A stretch of DNA of 64,000 bases, from positions 42,117 to 106,116 of the forward strand of contig JAIKZQ010000033.1 in the NCBI GenBank assembly GCA_024682075.1, given 5' to 3'. Of this stretch, positions 7,458 through 16,542 are shown one piece after another; the stretch's first letter is position 1; each line of letters begins with the position of its first letter. The notes under the pieces were generated by a model. That model did no database searches. It was not told where the DNA came from and saw only the letters and a program-made list of their open reading frames with translations. This DNA is from Lachnospiraceae bacterium. GTDB lineage: Bacteria; Bacillota; Clostridia; Lachnospirales; Lachnospiraceae. Position numbers and translations under genes: made by a program.

Positions 7458-7814
7458 TTAAGTAGCTCTTTCTATCTCTGGCAGAAAAAACTCATCCCTG
7501 TCCAGATTCATGGCATAGGCCATATCAATTCCGGATGGCTTTCGGTCATTGACAACGATTCTTTCTCCAAAAGGAATGTTAAAGATGATATCGTCATAAC
7601 GAATACCATTATCTTCCAAAAAAGAAAGTGTCATATCCCTGTACTCATCAGTTCTGGATGTGAGGATCACAATCCTGTCTTCATCCGGTATGGAAGCAAG
7701 ATACTCCAACACTCCAGGAAGAACAGAATCCATACCGTCGATCTTATATCCGTTATGTTTAAGAAGTGTCCCATCCAGGTCAAAGATCCATGTCTTCGGA
7801 AGAGTGGACATCAT
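7458..7814 (-). CDS. HAD-superfamily phosphatase, last gene of the glycan locus
   Basis: A small HAD hydrolase of about 118 residues with the nucleophile motif FDLDGTLL close to the N terminus, motif II ILTSR, and a late NDRKPSG that fits motif III/IV. The fold has no cap domain, as in small sugar-phosphate or histidinol-phosphate-like phosphatases. It may remove phosphate from a sugar or polyol phosphate made by the SIS isomerase and NTP-transferase/kinase encoded at the other end of the locus. The start at 7814 overlaps the upstream stop as TGATG, suggesting coupled translation. An ATG 30 bases earlier (7844) with GGAG nearby is an alternative. Confidence 0.7.
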   Translation of the reverse strand: MMSTLPKTWIFDLDGTLLKHNGYKIDGMDSVLPGVLEYLASIPDEDRIVILTSRTDEYRDMTLSFLEDNGIRYDDIIFNIPFGERIVVNDRKPSGIDMAYAMNLDRDEFFLPEIERAT

Positions 7815-9070
7815 CACTGAATCTTTGCTTTTATCGTCTCCCATGTGTCTCCGGCCTCCAGCGCGATATTATCAAAACCTTCAATTGAGTATATGTCTAT
7901 TGCCTTCCACTTTGTATCACTGTAATTGTAATCCGGATACAGCGCGATCTTCTTGCATTTAGCACTTCTTATCACATCGCAAAGTCCGCTTCTGATGCCA
8001 ATAAAGCATCCCGCCTTCTCTAGAACGGAAACCATCTCTGCAAGTGGAACATCCAGTGGCTCTGATCCGTTGATTGGTTTTTCATCACCCACAACATTGG
8101 TAAAACACTTATATCCAAGATTTGAATAATGCAAAACTGCATCTTCCCAAATCTGTTCATCAATAGCTGTCACCGATTTAGCATACGGAGAAAAAACAAC
8201 TGACTTCCCTTTCGGAATCTCTATATTTCCATCATATTCTTTCAAGCCATATGCAGGAACCGAAGGTACAGTATCACGAGGAAGTCCAAATACACCACAG
8301 CAATACATTTCTTCAAGCGTGATCCTCTTAAAAGAAAGCGCTTTGTGAAGATCTACTACATAAGGCCTGTCCTGATGAGCAATGAACGAAGTCTCATCCT
8401 GTGAATAGATTGCATACTGGATCATAGAATCCAAATCCCTCTGTGGATATACCTCGACGGAATAATCACCAAACATCCGAATAATTCCGGAAAGAACCTT
8501 CCCAAGCACACAGAAAACCGGCTTTTTTATTCCTCTTTTCGACGCATAGGATTCCCAGTAAGACATCATTATATAAATATCTCCCAATGCATTGAAAGGG
8601 CAGAACACTTTAAACGGATGATCATACATGTCATTCAGGCATCCGGTCAATTCCTCACCATGATGCACTCTGGTCTTCATCCTATTCACTGTTTCGTCAG
8701 AAAGCGAATAGTCAGCGTAGGTATTATAATCAACGAGCTTGATCACATCCCCGTCAAAGCCCAGTTCTCTCAACTGACGGTTCATCGCCTCGTAGAATCT
8801 GGTCACTATGAACACGATAGAATCATCGGTTTGACCGTCAACAAATTCAGCGGGAAAGATTACCGGAATGTCTTTATAGCTCATTCCATGTTTCGAGGCA
8901 TTATTATCAAGAATGGCTTCAACAGTAAACCCACGTGACATCAGCAGATCTGCCAGTTCTTCCGTTGCATTGCAATGGCCAAACAGCAGTATCCTCTTTC
9001 CGGAAAGTCTGCCATCTTCAATAAGACTATTCAGTTTTTCTGACATCTCATTGTATTTTGCCTGTTCCAT
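7814..9070 (-). CDS. Rossmann-like module fused to a GT9-like glycosyltransferase domain
   Basis: A 418-residue cytoplasmic protein. Residues 20-100 form the Rossmann-like module repeated across this locus (KRILLFGHCNATEELADLL, then AILDNNASKHG). The rest resembles heptosyltransferase/GT9-type enzymes: a first half with FCPFNALGDIYIMMSYW and a second half with SVVFSPYAKSV and a late GIRSGLCDVIRSAKCKKIALYP, which corresponds to the nucleotide-sugar-binding segment of that fold. It probably transfers a sugar during glycan assembly. Donor and acceptor are unknown. It starts five bases after the preceding small gene. Confidence 0.6.
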   Translation of the reverse strand: MEQAKYNEMSEKLNSLIEDGRLSGKRILLFGHCNATEELADLLMSRGFTVEAILDNNASKHGMSYKDIPVIFPAEFVDGQTDDSIVFIVTRFYEAMNRQLRELGFDGDVIKLVDYNTYADYSLSDETVNRMKTRVHHGEELTGCLNDMYDHPFKVFCPFNALGDIYIMMSYWESYASKRGIKKPVFCVLGKVLSGIIRMFGDYSVEVYPQRDLDSMIQYAIYSQDETSFIAHQDRPYVVDLHKALSFKRITLEEMYCCGVFGLPRDTVPSVPAYGLKEYDGNIEIPKGKSVVFSPYAKSVTAIDEQIWEDAVLHYSNLGYKCFTNVVGDEKPINGSEPLDVPLAEMVSVLEKAGCFIGIRSGLCDVIRSAKCKKIALYPDYNYSDTKWKAIDIYSIEGFDNIALEAGDTWETIKAKIQ

Positions 9071-9074
9071 TGCT

Positions 9075-9440
9075 TCACTGTTTCAGCATTGCTGCATAAC
9101 CCTCTTCTTCTGTGAGTATTCCGTTGCGAACATAATTCATTAAAGAGCCATAGTTCTGATCAGAAGGAGAAGAAAGAAAATGAAACTTATCCGAGAATTC
9201 ATACGTACGGTAAAGATCCAGAATGTTCTTTGTTTCTTCAGCAGAAATCATACGATATTCGTTGAGTGCTTTTACATCATCTTCGGGATAGCAATCAGAA
9301 GGGACAAGGAACAGCATATTCTTTCCAGAGAATTCAGCCACACTTGAAAGCATGGAAAGGTTAAGACCTTTCCCTAAAAGATAAACGTGTGAATATTCCT
9401 TCAATAATTCATCGGTATTTTCAAAAATCTTTATCGACAT
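9075..9440 (-). CDS. Small protein of unknown function in the glycan locus
   Basis: A 121-residue soluble protein. The N-terminal half has alternating hydrophobic stretches (HVYLLGKGLNLSML, KNMLFLVPSD) suggesting a small alpha/beta fold, perhaps a reduced relative of the Rossmann-like module in its neighbours. The C-terminal part is helical and acidic. No catalytic motif is recognised. It is co-directional and closely spaced with the LicD gene upstream and the GT9-like gene downstream, so it is likely part of the same operon. Confidence 0.55.
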   Translation of the reverse strand: MSIKIFENTDELLKEYSHVYLLGKGLNLSMLSSVAEFSGKNMLFLVPSDCYPEDDVKALNEYRMISAEETKNILDLYRTYEFSDKFHFLSSPSDQNYGSLMNYVRNGILTEEEGYAAMLKQ

Positions 9441-9469
9441 AAATAATTAATTCGGCATCCAATCAGCAT

Positions 9470-10636
9470 TTACAGCACCCATGTGGGATAAGGGTGCATC
9501 CGTCTCTTCTCCTCGGGAGGAAGCTGCATGTAATCCTTACCATAATGGTTGATCAGATATTCTTCAGGATTTGAAGGCACACTAAAATAATCGTCCTCAA
9601 ATAGCATTTCCTTTGGCTCAGCAAAGCACTCCTTGCTTACGGTCCAAGGTGTAAATGCAACATTCTGAATTTCTCCGATCCTATCCGAAGAATAAAAAGA
9701 ATATTCAGTATTTGATGCTACAATGCGCTCTCTCCCCGTAATGCTTCTATCACGATCAGTGTTCATCAAAGCTGCATAGCTTCGCCATTCCATGGCATTA
9801 TTATCATGCAACAAATGCTTCCTTTCAATCTCTTCTTTTCCATTCGGAAAACCCACAAGTGGAAATACATCGATACAACATCCCATTATGCAATATCCAA
9901 AAATACACTTATGAACAAGATAAGTACTGTTGTCAATCAGTTTAGGGAACTGAAACCTATAATCTGAATCCTTTGTCCAGTCAAGAAGCTGGTATCTATC
10001 ATTATCCGGATAAATCTCAACAAGTTTTCTATAATCTTCATAGGGCATAAATATATCAATATCATCATCCCATGGAATGAAGCCCTTATGCCTCACGGCT
10101 CCCAGGAGAGACCCTGCAGCCAGATAATATCTCAGATTATGCTCATTGCAAAACCGTTTGAATTCCTTAAGTATTGCCAGTTCCCAAAGTTGAAGTTCAC
10201 GTCCTGTCAAAAGATGCAATCCGTTTGTTGCCGGAAGCACGACCTCATTCATCCACTCAGTCTGCATGTCATATAAATCAATCACCCGCTCTGAGTCAAC
10301 GCCAAGCCCTACCAATTGTTCAGTAATCTCCTTCCCATGTGTATTACATAGCAAGAAAATCGCATCTGATTCGTTTACAACATCATAAGACACTTTTTCT
10401 ATTGTTAGTTTTTTCAACCCAAGGAAATCGTCGAAGACAGGAATGGATTCTCCATGAAATGCAACATTATTATCCATTACCTTAAAGTCATCGATGCCAC
10501 ACTTTGCAAGCTCGCTTCTCAATAAAGGTATTCCGGCATGAGCTCCAACCCATCTGATCTTATTTGTATTATTTTTTTTTGCCGCTTCAGCAACTCTGCA
10601 AAGAATATCTGACAAGAAATTGAATTGTTTAAACAT
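9470..10636 (-). CDS. LicD-family phosphotransferase with N-terminal Rossmann-like module (copy 1)
   Basis: A 388-residue protein. Residues 20-110 hold the Rossmann-like module (KIRWVGAHAGIPLLRSELA, KVMDNNVAFHG). The LicD domain follows, with ELQLWELAILKEFKRFC and the signature GSLLGAVRHKGFIPWDDDID, whose aspartates bind metal. LicD proteins transfer a phospho-group such as phosphocholine from a CDP-activated donor to a sugar. In this locus the donor may be a CMP-activated phosphonate made by the PEP mutase fusion protein. It is a paralogue of the protein at 12314-13474, including the C-terminal KRRMHPYPTW block. It has GAGAGGA before the ATG and overlaps the upstream gene by 8 bases. Confidence 0.8.
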   Translation of the reverse strand: MFKQFNFLSDILCRVAEAAKKNNTNKIRWVGAHAGIPLLRSELAKCGIDDFKVMDNNVAFHGESIPVFDDFLGLKKLTIEKVSYDVVNESDAIFLLCNTHGKEITEQLVGLGVDSERVIDLYDMQTEWMNEVVLPATNGLHLLTGRELQLWELAILKEFKRFCNEHNLRYYLAAGSLLGAVRHKGFIPWDDDIDIFMPYEDYRKLVEIYPDNDRYQLLDWTKDSDYRFQFPKLIDNSTYLVHKCIFGYCIMGCCIDVFPLVGFPNGKEEIERKHLLHDNNAMEWRSYAALMNTDRDRSITGRERIVASNTEYSFYSSDRIGEIQNVAFTPWTVSKECFAEPKEMLFEDDYFSVPSNPEEYLINHYGKDYMQLPPEEKRRMHPYPTWVL

Positions 10637-12287
10637 TTAAGTCGTCCTCTCTATTGCTGGCTATCATGCTAAAAAATATTTTTTTTCTCACCATCTCAGC
10701 AATTTTATTATATGCAAGCTTATTAAGATGCCACGGTTTTACACCGTGCTTAAATGAACTATCAGTATAAAACTCATTCATTTGCTCCAAATCTCGAATC
10801 ACAATCATTTCAGGAATCAGTTCCTCGAAATAATCATAATACAAGTCGAGCAATTCATTGATTCGCCGGATAGTCTCAATATCTTCATAATAGTTTTCTT
10901 TAGCATCCGCTCCAAAAAACTCCGTCAATTTACTTCGAATAAGAATTATACGTTTAGGATTGAATAGTAATTTTATATAATCTGCGAATTTATTACATGA
11001 AGACTTCCAAGCATCCATAAAGTCTTCGTCCAAACGATTTATCGTACTATACTTTATTTGTTTGTTAAGCTCACACTCCAAAAAAGCATCACTCAAAGTA
11101 AAAGGATTGTTTTCCGTATCGACTGCTATGTCAAATCGTTCTTCAGAAAAATCAATCAACAGATAATCGCAATCGCAGACATCCGCTTTATTAAGCTGCA
11201 TGAACCTTACAGACAGTTCATTAGCAATGTTTTTCTCTCTGAACTTATTTACCGCACCCGCAGAGATTGGTTTAGCTAAAGATGCTTTTCGGCCTATCAA
11301 CGAATATATGCTACTGAATCCATAATAATCCTGCAGTTCCTCGTCCGAACGCTTTCGTTCAATTATCTTTGCTACCGTATAGGCAGTATATCCGCCAAAC
11401 ACTAAACACTTTAATTTCATATTGGCATCATATCCATAATCACGAAAGAACAACTGCTGTTTAACTTCAAAATCCTCTTGAAGACTATGTATCAATTTAT
11501 TGATTATTCGATTGTTGTTTTGGGCTTTTCGCCAAAGAAAATATCCAAGTTCCTCTTTGTTTTGTTCAAATATGCCGCCTCTTTTGAACCTTTCCACAAG
11601 CAATTGCATAGACATTATTCGGTCTTGAATTCTTTCAAATTGATGGGTTTGAGATCCTGTACGTTTTCTCCAAACATACAGTTGATCAGAAATCACTTCA
11701 ATTGATTTAGCTTTTGCAAAATAATAAGGAAGGCATGCATAATCTTCGCAAAGCAAAAGATCAGGAAAAACATCCACCCCTTCAGACAGCAAAAGTTCAG
11801 CGCGAAAAAGTTTTCCCCATGACATAAATGTCAAATTAGTCAAATCCAAAAAATTCCTTTGAGGGCATAAAAAAGCGGACAAATTACTAAATCCAGCAGA
11901 TTCATCAATCTGCTCGGAATTCAAACGTGTACTTAAATACTGACAAACAACAATATCAGAGTCATGATTATTCTGTGCAGCAATCATCCTCTGTAAGTAG
12001 TTGTCTTTTACCCAGTCGTCCGGATCAATAAAGGTAATCCATTCTCCAGTTGAATGTTCAATCCCATAATTTCTTGCCGGTCCAGGCCCGCTGTTTACAA
12101 TCCTGAAATAACGAAAGCGCGTATCAATCGATGTAAACTCCTGACATATGGACGCCGATTCGTCTGTTGATCCATCATCAACAAGAATTGTTTCCCAATT
12201 TACAAATGTTTGATTGAGGATGGATTTTAAACATTTATATATGTATTTCTCGACATTGTATATAGGTACGATTATCGATATTTTCAT
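10629..12287 (-). CDS. GT2 glycosyltransferase fused to a DUF6270-like SGNH domain
   Basis: A 552-residue protein. Residues 1-240 are a GT-A family 2 glycosyltransferase: MKISIIVPIYNVEKYIYKCL, ILVDDGSTDES, and FIDPDDW as the DxD metal site. From about 285 the protein resembles the DUF6270 family, a divergent SGNH-like fold (KCLVFGGYTAYTVAKII, CDYLLIDFSEERFDI, and a late HLNKLAYNKIAEMV). The usual nucleophile segment reads FGGYTAYT, so catalytic competence of the second domain is unclear. It probably adds one sugar and perhaps modifies it. It lies between the two LicD paralogues. Confidence 0.75.
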   Translation of the reverse strand: MKISIIVPIYNVEKYIYKCLKSILNQTFVNWETILVDDGSTDESASICQEFTSIDTRFRYFRIVNSGPGPARNYGIEHSTGEWITFIDPDDWVKDNYLQRMIAAQNNHDSDIVVCQYLSTRLNSEQIDESAGFSNLSAFLCPQRNFLDLTNLTFMSWGKLFRAELLLSEGVDVFPDLLLCEDYACLPYYFAKAKSIEVISDQLYVWRKRTGSQTHQFERIQDRIMSMQLLVERFKRGGIFEQNKEELGYFLWRKAQNNNRIINKLIHSLQEDFEVKQQLFFRDYGYDANMKLKCLVFGGYTAYTVAKIIERKRSDEELQDYYGFSSIYSLIGRKASLAKPISAGAVNKFREKNIANELSVRFMQLNKADVCDCDYLLIDFSEERFDIAVDTENNPFTLSDAFLECELNKQIKYSTINRLDEDFMDAWKSSCNKFADYIKLLFNPKRIILIRSKLTEFFGADAKENYYEDIETIRRINELLDLYYDYFEELIPEMIVIRDLEQMNEFYTDSSFKHGVKPWHLNKLAYNKIAEMVRKKIFFSMIASNREDDLNV

Positions 12288-12313
12288 ACAATATACCCCC
12301 TAAACAACTCATT

Positions 12314-13474
12314 TCAAATGATATAGGTGGGATATGAATGGATTCGTCTCTTATTCGCAGGTGGCGGGGTCATATAATCACCATATCTGGCGGTCAAAAA
12401 CTCATCATATCCTTGAGGGCATGGAAAATAATCATCTTCAAATTGCAGATTCACACTATTTGAAAAGGCCTCAAAGCTTGTAGTCCAAGCATTTCCTGCT
12501 ATCTGTTGCATTGTTCCGACTCTATCTGAATCATAGAACGAAAATTGATATTTTTCATTGGTTATTGATTCTCTAAGTGAAGTATTTATATCTCCATACA
12601 TATCCGATGCAATCAGTGAACTATCCCACAAATAATCAAGTTCTCTGTGTCGCTGATATTTGGATGAAATTTTATCATTTTCAGAAGGGTATCCTCCAAG
12701 AGGAAAAACATCAATATAACATCCCAAAGTAAAATATCCAAAAGGCATAGAATGAATCTGATATGTATTTTTCTCAACAACCTTTGCAAACTGAAAAGGA
12801 TATTTACATTCATTACGCCAATCCAACAAATAGCATTCATCATTTTGAGGAAACAATTGAAAGCACTTTAAATAGTCGTCATACGGCATAAAAACGTCAA
12901 TATCATCATCCCAAGGAATAAAACCTTTATGTCTGACTGCTCCCAATAATGTTCCTTCACCCAAAAACCAATTAAGCCCATTTATATGACAAAACTTTTT
13001 GAACCATTTTAAAAGTTTTAATTGTTCGAGCTGTAGTGTTCTTCCTATAATTTGATGAAAGTTAGAAACCTTATCGCACTCTGCTTCCCACATCCACTTA
13101 TCCAAAACAGAATTCAGATCTATTATTTTATCCTTATTCACATCGTAATCAGATAACTGTTTCACAAAGTCATCATAATGTGTATTAGCGCAGAAAAATA
13201 ACGTCGAAGTATCCATATTTGGCAACACAGTAAATGGTTCCACAAACACTTCTTTTTGCATATGATTCTGAGCAGGAGTTATTTTCCACCCATGCTTATT
13301 TGAATCATTGTCGAAGATACGAATATCCTCTATGCCCTCATTAACCAAATAATCATATACGCACGGAAAGCCAGGGCTGCAGCCAAGCCATACAATTCGA
13401 TCCGGTTTTTGATTATTAATTATTTCAGATATGTATTTAATTACTTTTCTTGTTTGATAATATGTATTAATCAA
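12314..13474 (-). CDS. LicD-family phosphotransferase with N-terminal Rossmann-like module (copy 2)
   Basis: A 386-residue paralogue of the protein at 9470-10636, with the same layout: a Rossmann-like module at 20-110 (DRIVWLGCSPGFPCVYDYLV, RIFDNDSNKHG), then a LicD domain with GTLLGAVRHKGFIPWDDDID and the C-terminal KRRIHSYPTY. Two such proteins with different N-terminal sequences suggest two acceptor positions or two activated donors. The reading frame opens with TTG at 13474 (about nine bases after GTGGGG); no nearby ATG fits, so the exact start is uncertain. A GT2/SGNH gene separates the paralogues. Confidence 0.78.
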   Translation of the reverse strand: MINTYYQTRKVIKYISEIINNQKPDRIVWLGCSPGFPCVYDYLVNEGIEDIRIFDNDSNKHGWKITPAQNHMQKEVFVEPFTVLPNMDTSTLFFCANTHYDDFVKQLSDYDVNKDKIIDLNSVLDKWMWEAECDKVSNFHQIIGRTLQLEQLKLLKWFKKFCHINGLNWFLGEGTLLGAVRHKGFIPWDDDIDVFMPYDDYLKCFQLFPQNDECYLLDWRNECKYPFQFAKVVEKNTYQIHSMPFGYFTLGCYIDVFPLGGYPSENDKISSKYQRHRELDYLWDSSLIASDMYGDINTSLRESITNEKYQFSFYDSDRVGTMQQIAGNAWTTSFEAFSNSVNLQFEDDYFPCPQGYDEFLTARYGDYMTPPPANKRRIHSYPTYII

Positions 13475-13497
13475 TTAATTTGCCCCACAGTCATCAC

Positions 13498-14982
13498 TCA
13501 ACCAAGTTCATTAATTATATTTTCAATAGATAATATTTCAGCGCAGCAATTTTGCTTTAAGTTTGAATATATCTCTTCAAAGTAATAAAACGAACAAACA
13601 ATCACAGCGTCAACATCAGAACAATCAATTCCAGGTCGATATGTCGGAATGAATGCATCAACCAAATTTTTATCAATTACATACTTCACAGTAATCCCAC
13701 TGCATTTCAGTTCTTCAATCAAGTGTTCTGCAAAGACGCCATAGCCATAAATAGCTATATTGCTAAATCCATTACATATGAAATATTCCGACAGCTTAAC
13801 ACCTCGTTCCCTTAGACGCATCCACTTACTCAAAAGATGTAAATATATCGTATCTTTTGAGTTGTTCACTTTCTTATTTAGTTTATGGGTATTTTCTACA
13901 ATTATTGAAGTTGACTCAAATTGATGCTTAGCATTGCTAATGCTTTCTAGATATGCGTATCCATACTGTTCATCGGGTTCAAGATACATACCCTCGCCCC
14001 ATTCATTCCAAGCATTAACAAAGGTTAATGAATTACCCTTTCTATGATTCTTAATTAACAATTCATATAAATAGTGTTCAAACTTCTTGGGATTTCCGCC
14101 ACGTACAACATACCCTTTTTCAGCCCGTCTGGGTGTATCATCATAATTCACAAAACACGAAAACAGCATATTAGGGTCTGATTCATCCGCCGAAAGAATT
14201 CTATCCCAAAAATCGTCGTATTCTTTAACTTCTACACCATTTATTTTTTTGCATTCGACTTTATGCGAATCAGTCTGGGGCTCTTTCATAATACGTCTGT
14301 CTAAAACCCCATACGGAACTCTCGCAGAATTACCGCCAATCACAAACAAATCCGGAAAACCGTTTTGTTTGGCTAGTTTTCTCCAGCAATCTATCATCGC
14401 AGGCAGTCGGGATATTATACTACATTTATATAGCATTATTATCGGTCGACCATCGACTTTTAAATAACGATCATCACGGAAAAATTGTAGCAAATACTCA
14501 AAATGGTCTATCCAATCATTTTGAGAACCATATTTTTGTTCTAATAATATTGTCTTATCCGACTTTTTTTCGTACTTGTCAGCCCAAACATTTATTCCTG
14601 ACAATCCACTCCAGGATCTTGCCCAGGTTTCATTTGCCCAGCAAAAACAGTATGGTATATTAATATCTTTCCACTCGAGTAGCTTTTCAGCGGGTTTTTC
14701 TAAAATCCTCCTTCCATCTTTAAACCAATAATGATAGAAGCATAATCCATCAACACCATACTTCTCCATCAATCCTGCCTGCCATTCCATCGTAGAACGA
14801 TTCATTAAATTATAATAATTCTGATTTAATGGCTTTTTGGGTTGTAGATGCCCTTCAAATAATGATGCAGCATTCTTAACTGCCGTCCATTCTGTGAAGC
14901 CTTCCCCCCACCACTCATCATTCTCAGGAATTCTATGAAATTGCGGCAAATACATAGCTATAATTTTCATTGAAGCACTCAT
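13498..14982 (-). CDS. WbsX/GH99-like protein with C-terminal Rossmann-like module
   Basis: A 494-residue protein. Residues 5-355 match the WbsX (glycoside hydrolase 99-like) family: IAMYLPQFHRIPENDEWWG at the start, then WTAVKNA, FYHYWF, WANETWAR and FVNAWNEWGEG. WbsX proteins occur in O-antigen and capsule loci; the fold is that of endo-mannosidases, but the reaction in these loci is not established. Residues 405-490 form the locus-wide Rossmann-like module (NIAIYGYGVFAEHLIEELK, YVIDKNLV). No signal peptide is present, so it acts in the cytoplasm. A second ATG four codons in is possible, and no strong ribosome-binding site marks either. Confidence 0.75.
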   Translation of the reverse strand: MSASMKIIAMYLPQFHRIPENDEWWGEGFTEWTAVKNAASLFEGHLQPKKPLNQNYYNLMNRSTMEWQAGLMEKYGVDGLCFYHYWFKDGRRILEKPAEKLLEWKDINIPYCFCWANETWARSWSGLSGINVWADKYEKKSDKTILLEQKYGSQNDWIDHFEYLLQFFRDDRYLKVDGRPIIMLYKCSIISRLPAMIDCWRKLAKQNGFPDLFVIGGNSARVPYGVLDRRIMKEPQTDSHKVECKKINGVEVKEYDDFWDRILSADESDPNMLFSCFVNYDDTPRRAEKGYVVRGGNPKKFEHYLYELLIKNHRKGNSLTFVNAWNEWGEGMYLEPDEQYGYAYLESISNAKHQFESTSIIVENTHKLNKKVNNSKDTIYLHLLSKWMRLRERGVKLSEYFICNGFSNIAIYGYGVFAEHLIEELKCSGITVKYVIDKNLVDAFIPTYRPGIDCSDVDAVIVCSFYYFEEIYSNLKQNCCAEILSIENIINELG

Positions 14983-14986
14983 ACAG

Positions 14987-16522
14987 TTATATTATCTTAG
15001 ATTTACTAATTCCAAAGTCTAACAAAAAATTATATATTGACTGATAAGTCTCGCTATCTAATACTGCTATAAAAACCAAATCAAAACACATATTCTGAAT
15101 TTCATTTGGTGATAATATTCTATAATTATATGTGTCGGCCAATTGTTGTCGTAAATCATCATCTGAATCGAGCCAGCCTACAATATTTATGGTTTCAGCC
15201 CATTTTTCATAAAAATACTGGCCATATCCCCCAGCCCCAAACAAAACAATTCTTTTATCTGTAAAATCATCTACAAATGTATCATACTTTATATCTCGTT
15301 TATCAAATGTTATTTTGTTAAATCCGCATCTATCAACAACATCAAATTTCAACTCGGAAAACCGTTCCTCACATTGCCCCAGTTCATATACACACTTTAC
15401 CTGATTGCGCAACTCGGATAACATCTCCAATTTTTTTAAAGATAGTTTTCCATACGAATTCGAATCATATATATTACTAAAGTGATATTTAAGATATCGA
15501 GCTGAATCATCAATTTCTAGCAAATTCAATAAATTGTTTTGGCAAGTCGGATCCATATTTATATCATACATAGACAGTCCACGTGAATTAACCATCATAA
15601 GATATTGCCCGTCGCATATACTGTATGCTTTTTCAAAAGAAAGCGGTTTGACCCTTTGCGCCGCAAACATATTACGAGAAAAAACAAATTTACGGCTCAC
15701 AGAATGCAAAATGTGATTTATATCAACAGATGTTTCCAACATTTCACATGCAATTACACCTATATCTATGCTACTCAGTATATTGTTTTTTACAGAAGGC
15801 AATAATCTTTTGTCGCAGATATAAAATGGTGTATGAATCAACTGTGAATACGGTTCAATGGCATGAGTCAAACCGCCATGAAAGCCGTGGGAATAAATAT
15901 CATCACCATGATCTCCATACAGCACAACAGTCGTATTTTCAAGCAGACAATATTCAGCAAGTTTACCGAAAAGCCACTCGATTTCAAAATCCAACTTCTT
16001 ATATCCTGAATACCATCTATCTATACCGCTTTCTTCAGAGGAAGCATAGCGATTAAAATCGACATGGCTTAAATAATTACACAGCCAAAGAACAAAAGGA
16101 TGATCACCACCCAGAACTGATTCAATATAATCGTGATACAAATCCTCGGCATCACAATCAATCAAATTCACATCATTTCCAAGGAAGCCATTACAATTCA
16201 TTGAAATTGCATCTTTTCCATTTGGAGGATAATCTAACACGACCGTTTCGTACCCCTTTGATTTTAGATCATCCAACCATGAATCTCGTTCATTTGGGAT
16301 TTCTCGTTTCCATCTCATGGTTCTGAATGTTTCATTCACGTAACCGGAATATGCAATGTCAGACAAGACCATCAAAGTGGACGTTGCACTGGAATAGTAG
16401 TTAGAAAAAAACACAGATTTATTTTCAAGATTATGCAAAAAAGGAAACAACTCTGCATTCATCCTATAGTTAAGCATATTAAGGCTTTCAAGATGAACTA
16501 GAACCAGATTTCTACTACTCAT
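14987..16522 (-). CDS. Sulfatase-fold (alkaline phosphatase superfamily) protein with C-terminal Rossmann-like module
   Basis: A 511-residue protein. The N-terminal 360 residues resemble sulfatase/LtaS-type enzymes: LVLVHLESLNML for the first metal-binding strand, ATSTLMVLSDI around the likely Thr/Ser nucleophile, and VVLYGDHGDD with GFHGGLTHA for the distal metal site. Members of this fold hydrolyse or transfer phosphate or sulfate esters. Unlike LtaS it has no membrane helices or signal peptide, so it must work in the cytoplasm, perhaps moving a phospho-group onto a glycan precursor. Residues 420-511 form the Rossmann-like module (RIVLFGAGGYGQYFYEKW, GWLDSDDD). Confidence 0.72.
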   Translation of the reverse strand: MSSRNLVLVHLESLNMLNYRMNAELFPFLHNLENKSVFFSNYYSSATSTLMVLSDIAYSGYVNETFRTMRWKREIPNERDSWLDDLKSKGYETVVLDYPPNGKDAISMNCNGFLGNDVNLIDCDAEDLYHDYIESVLGGDHPFVLWLCNYLSHVDFNRYASSEESGIDRWYSGYKKLDFEIEWLFGKLAEYCLLENTTVVLYGDHGDDIYSHGFHGGLTHAIEPYSQLIHTPFYICDKRLLPSVKNNILSSIDIGVIACEMLETSVDINHILHSVSRKFVFSRNMFAAQRVKPLSFEKAYSICDGQYLMMVNSRGLSMYDINMDPTCQNNLLNLLEIDDSARYLKYHFSNIYDSNSYGKLSLKKLEMLSELRNQVKCVYELGQCEERFSELKFDVVDRCGFNKITFDKRDIKYDTFVDDFTDKRIVLFGAGGYGQYFYEKWAETINIVGWLDSDDDLRQQLADTYNYRILSPNEIQNMCFDLVFIAVLDSETYQSIYNFLLDFGISKSKII

Positions 16523-16542
16523 ATTCTTATCTCACAATCATC

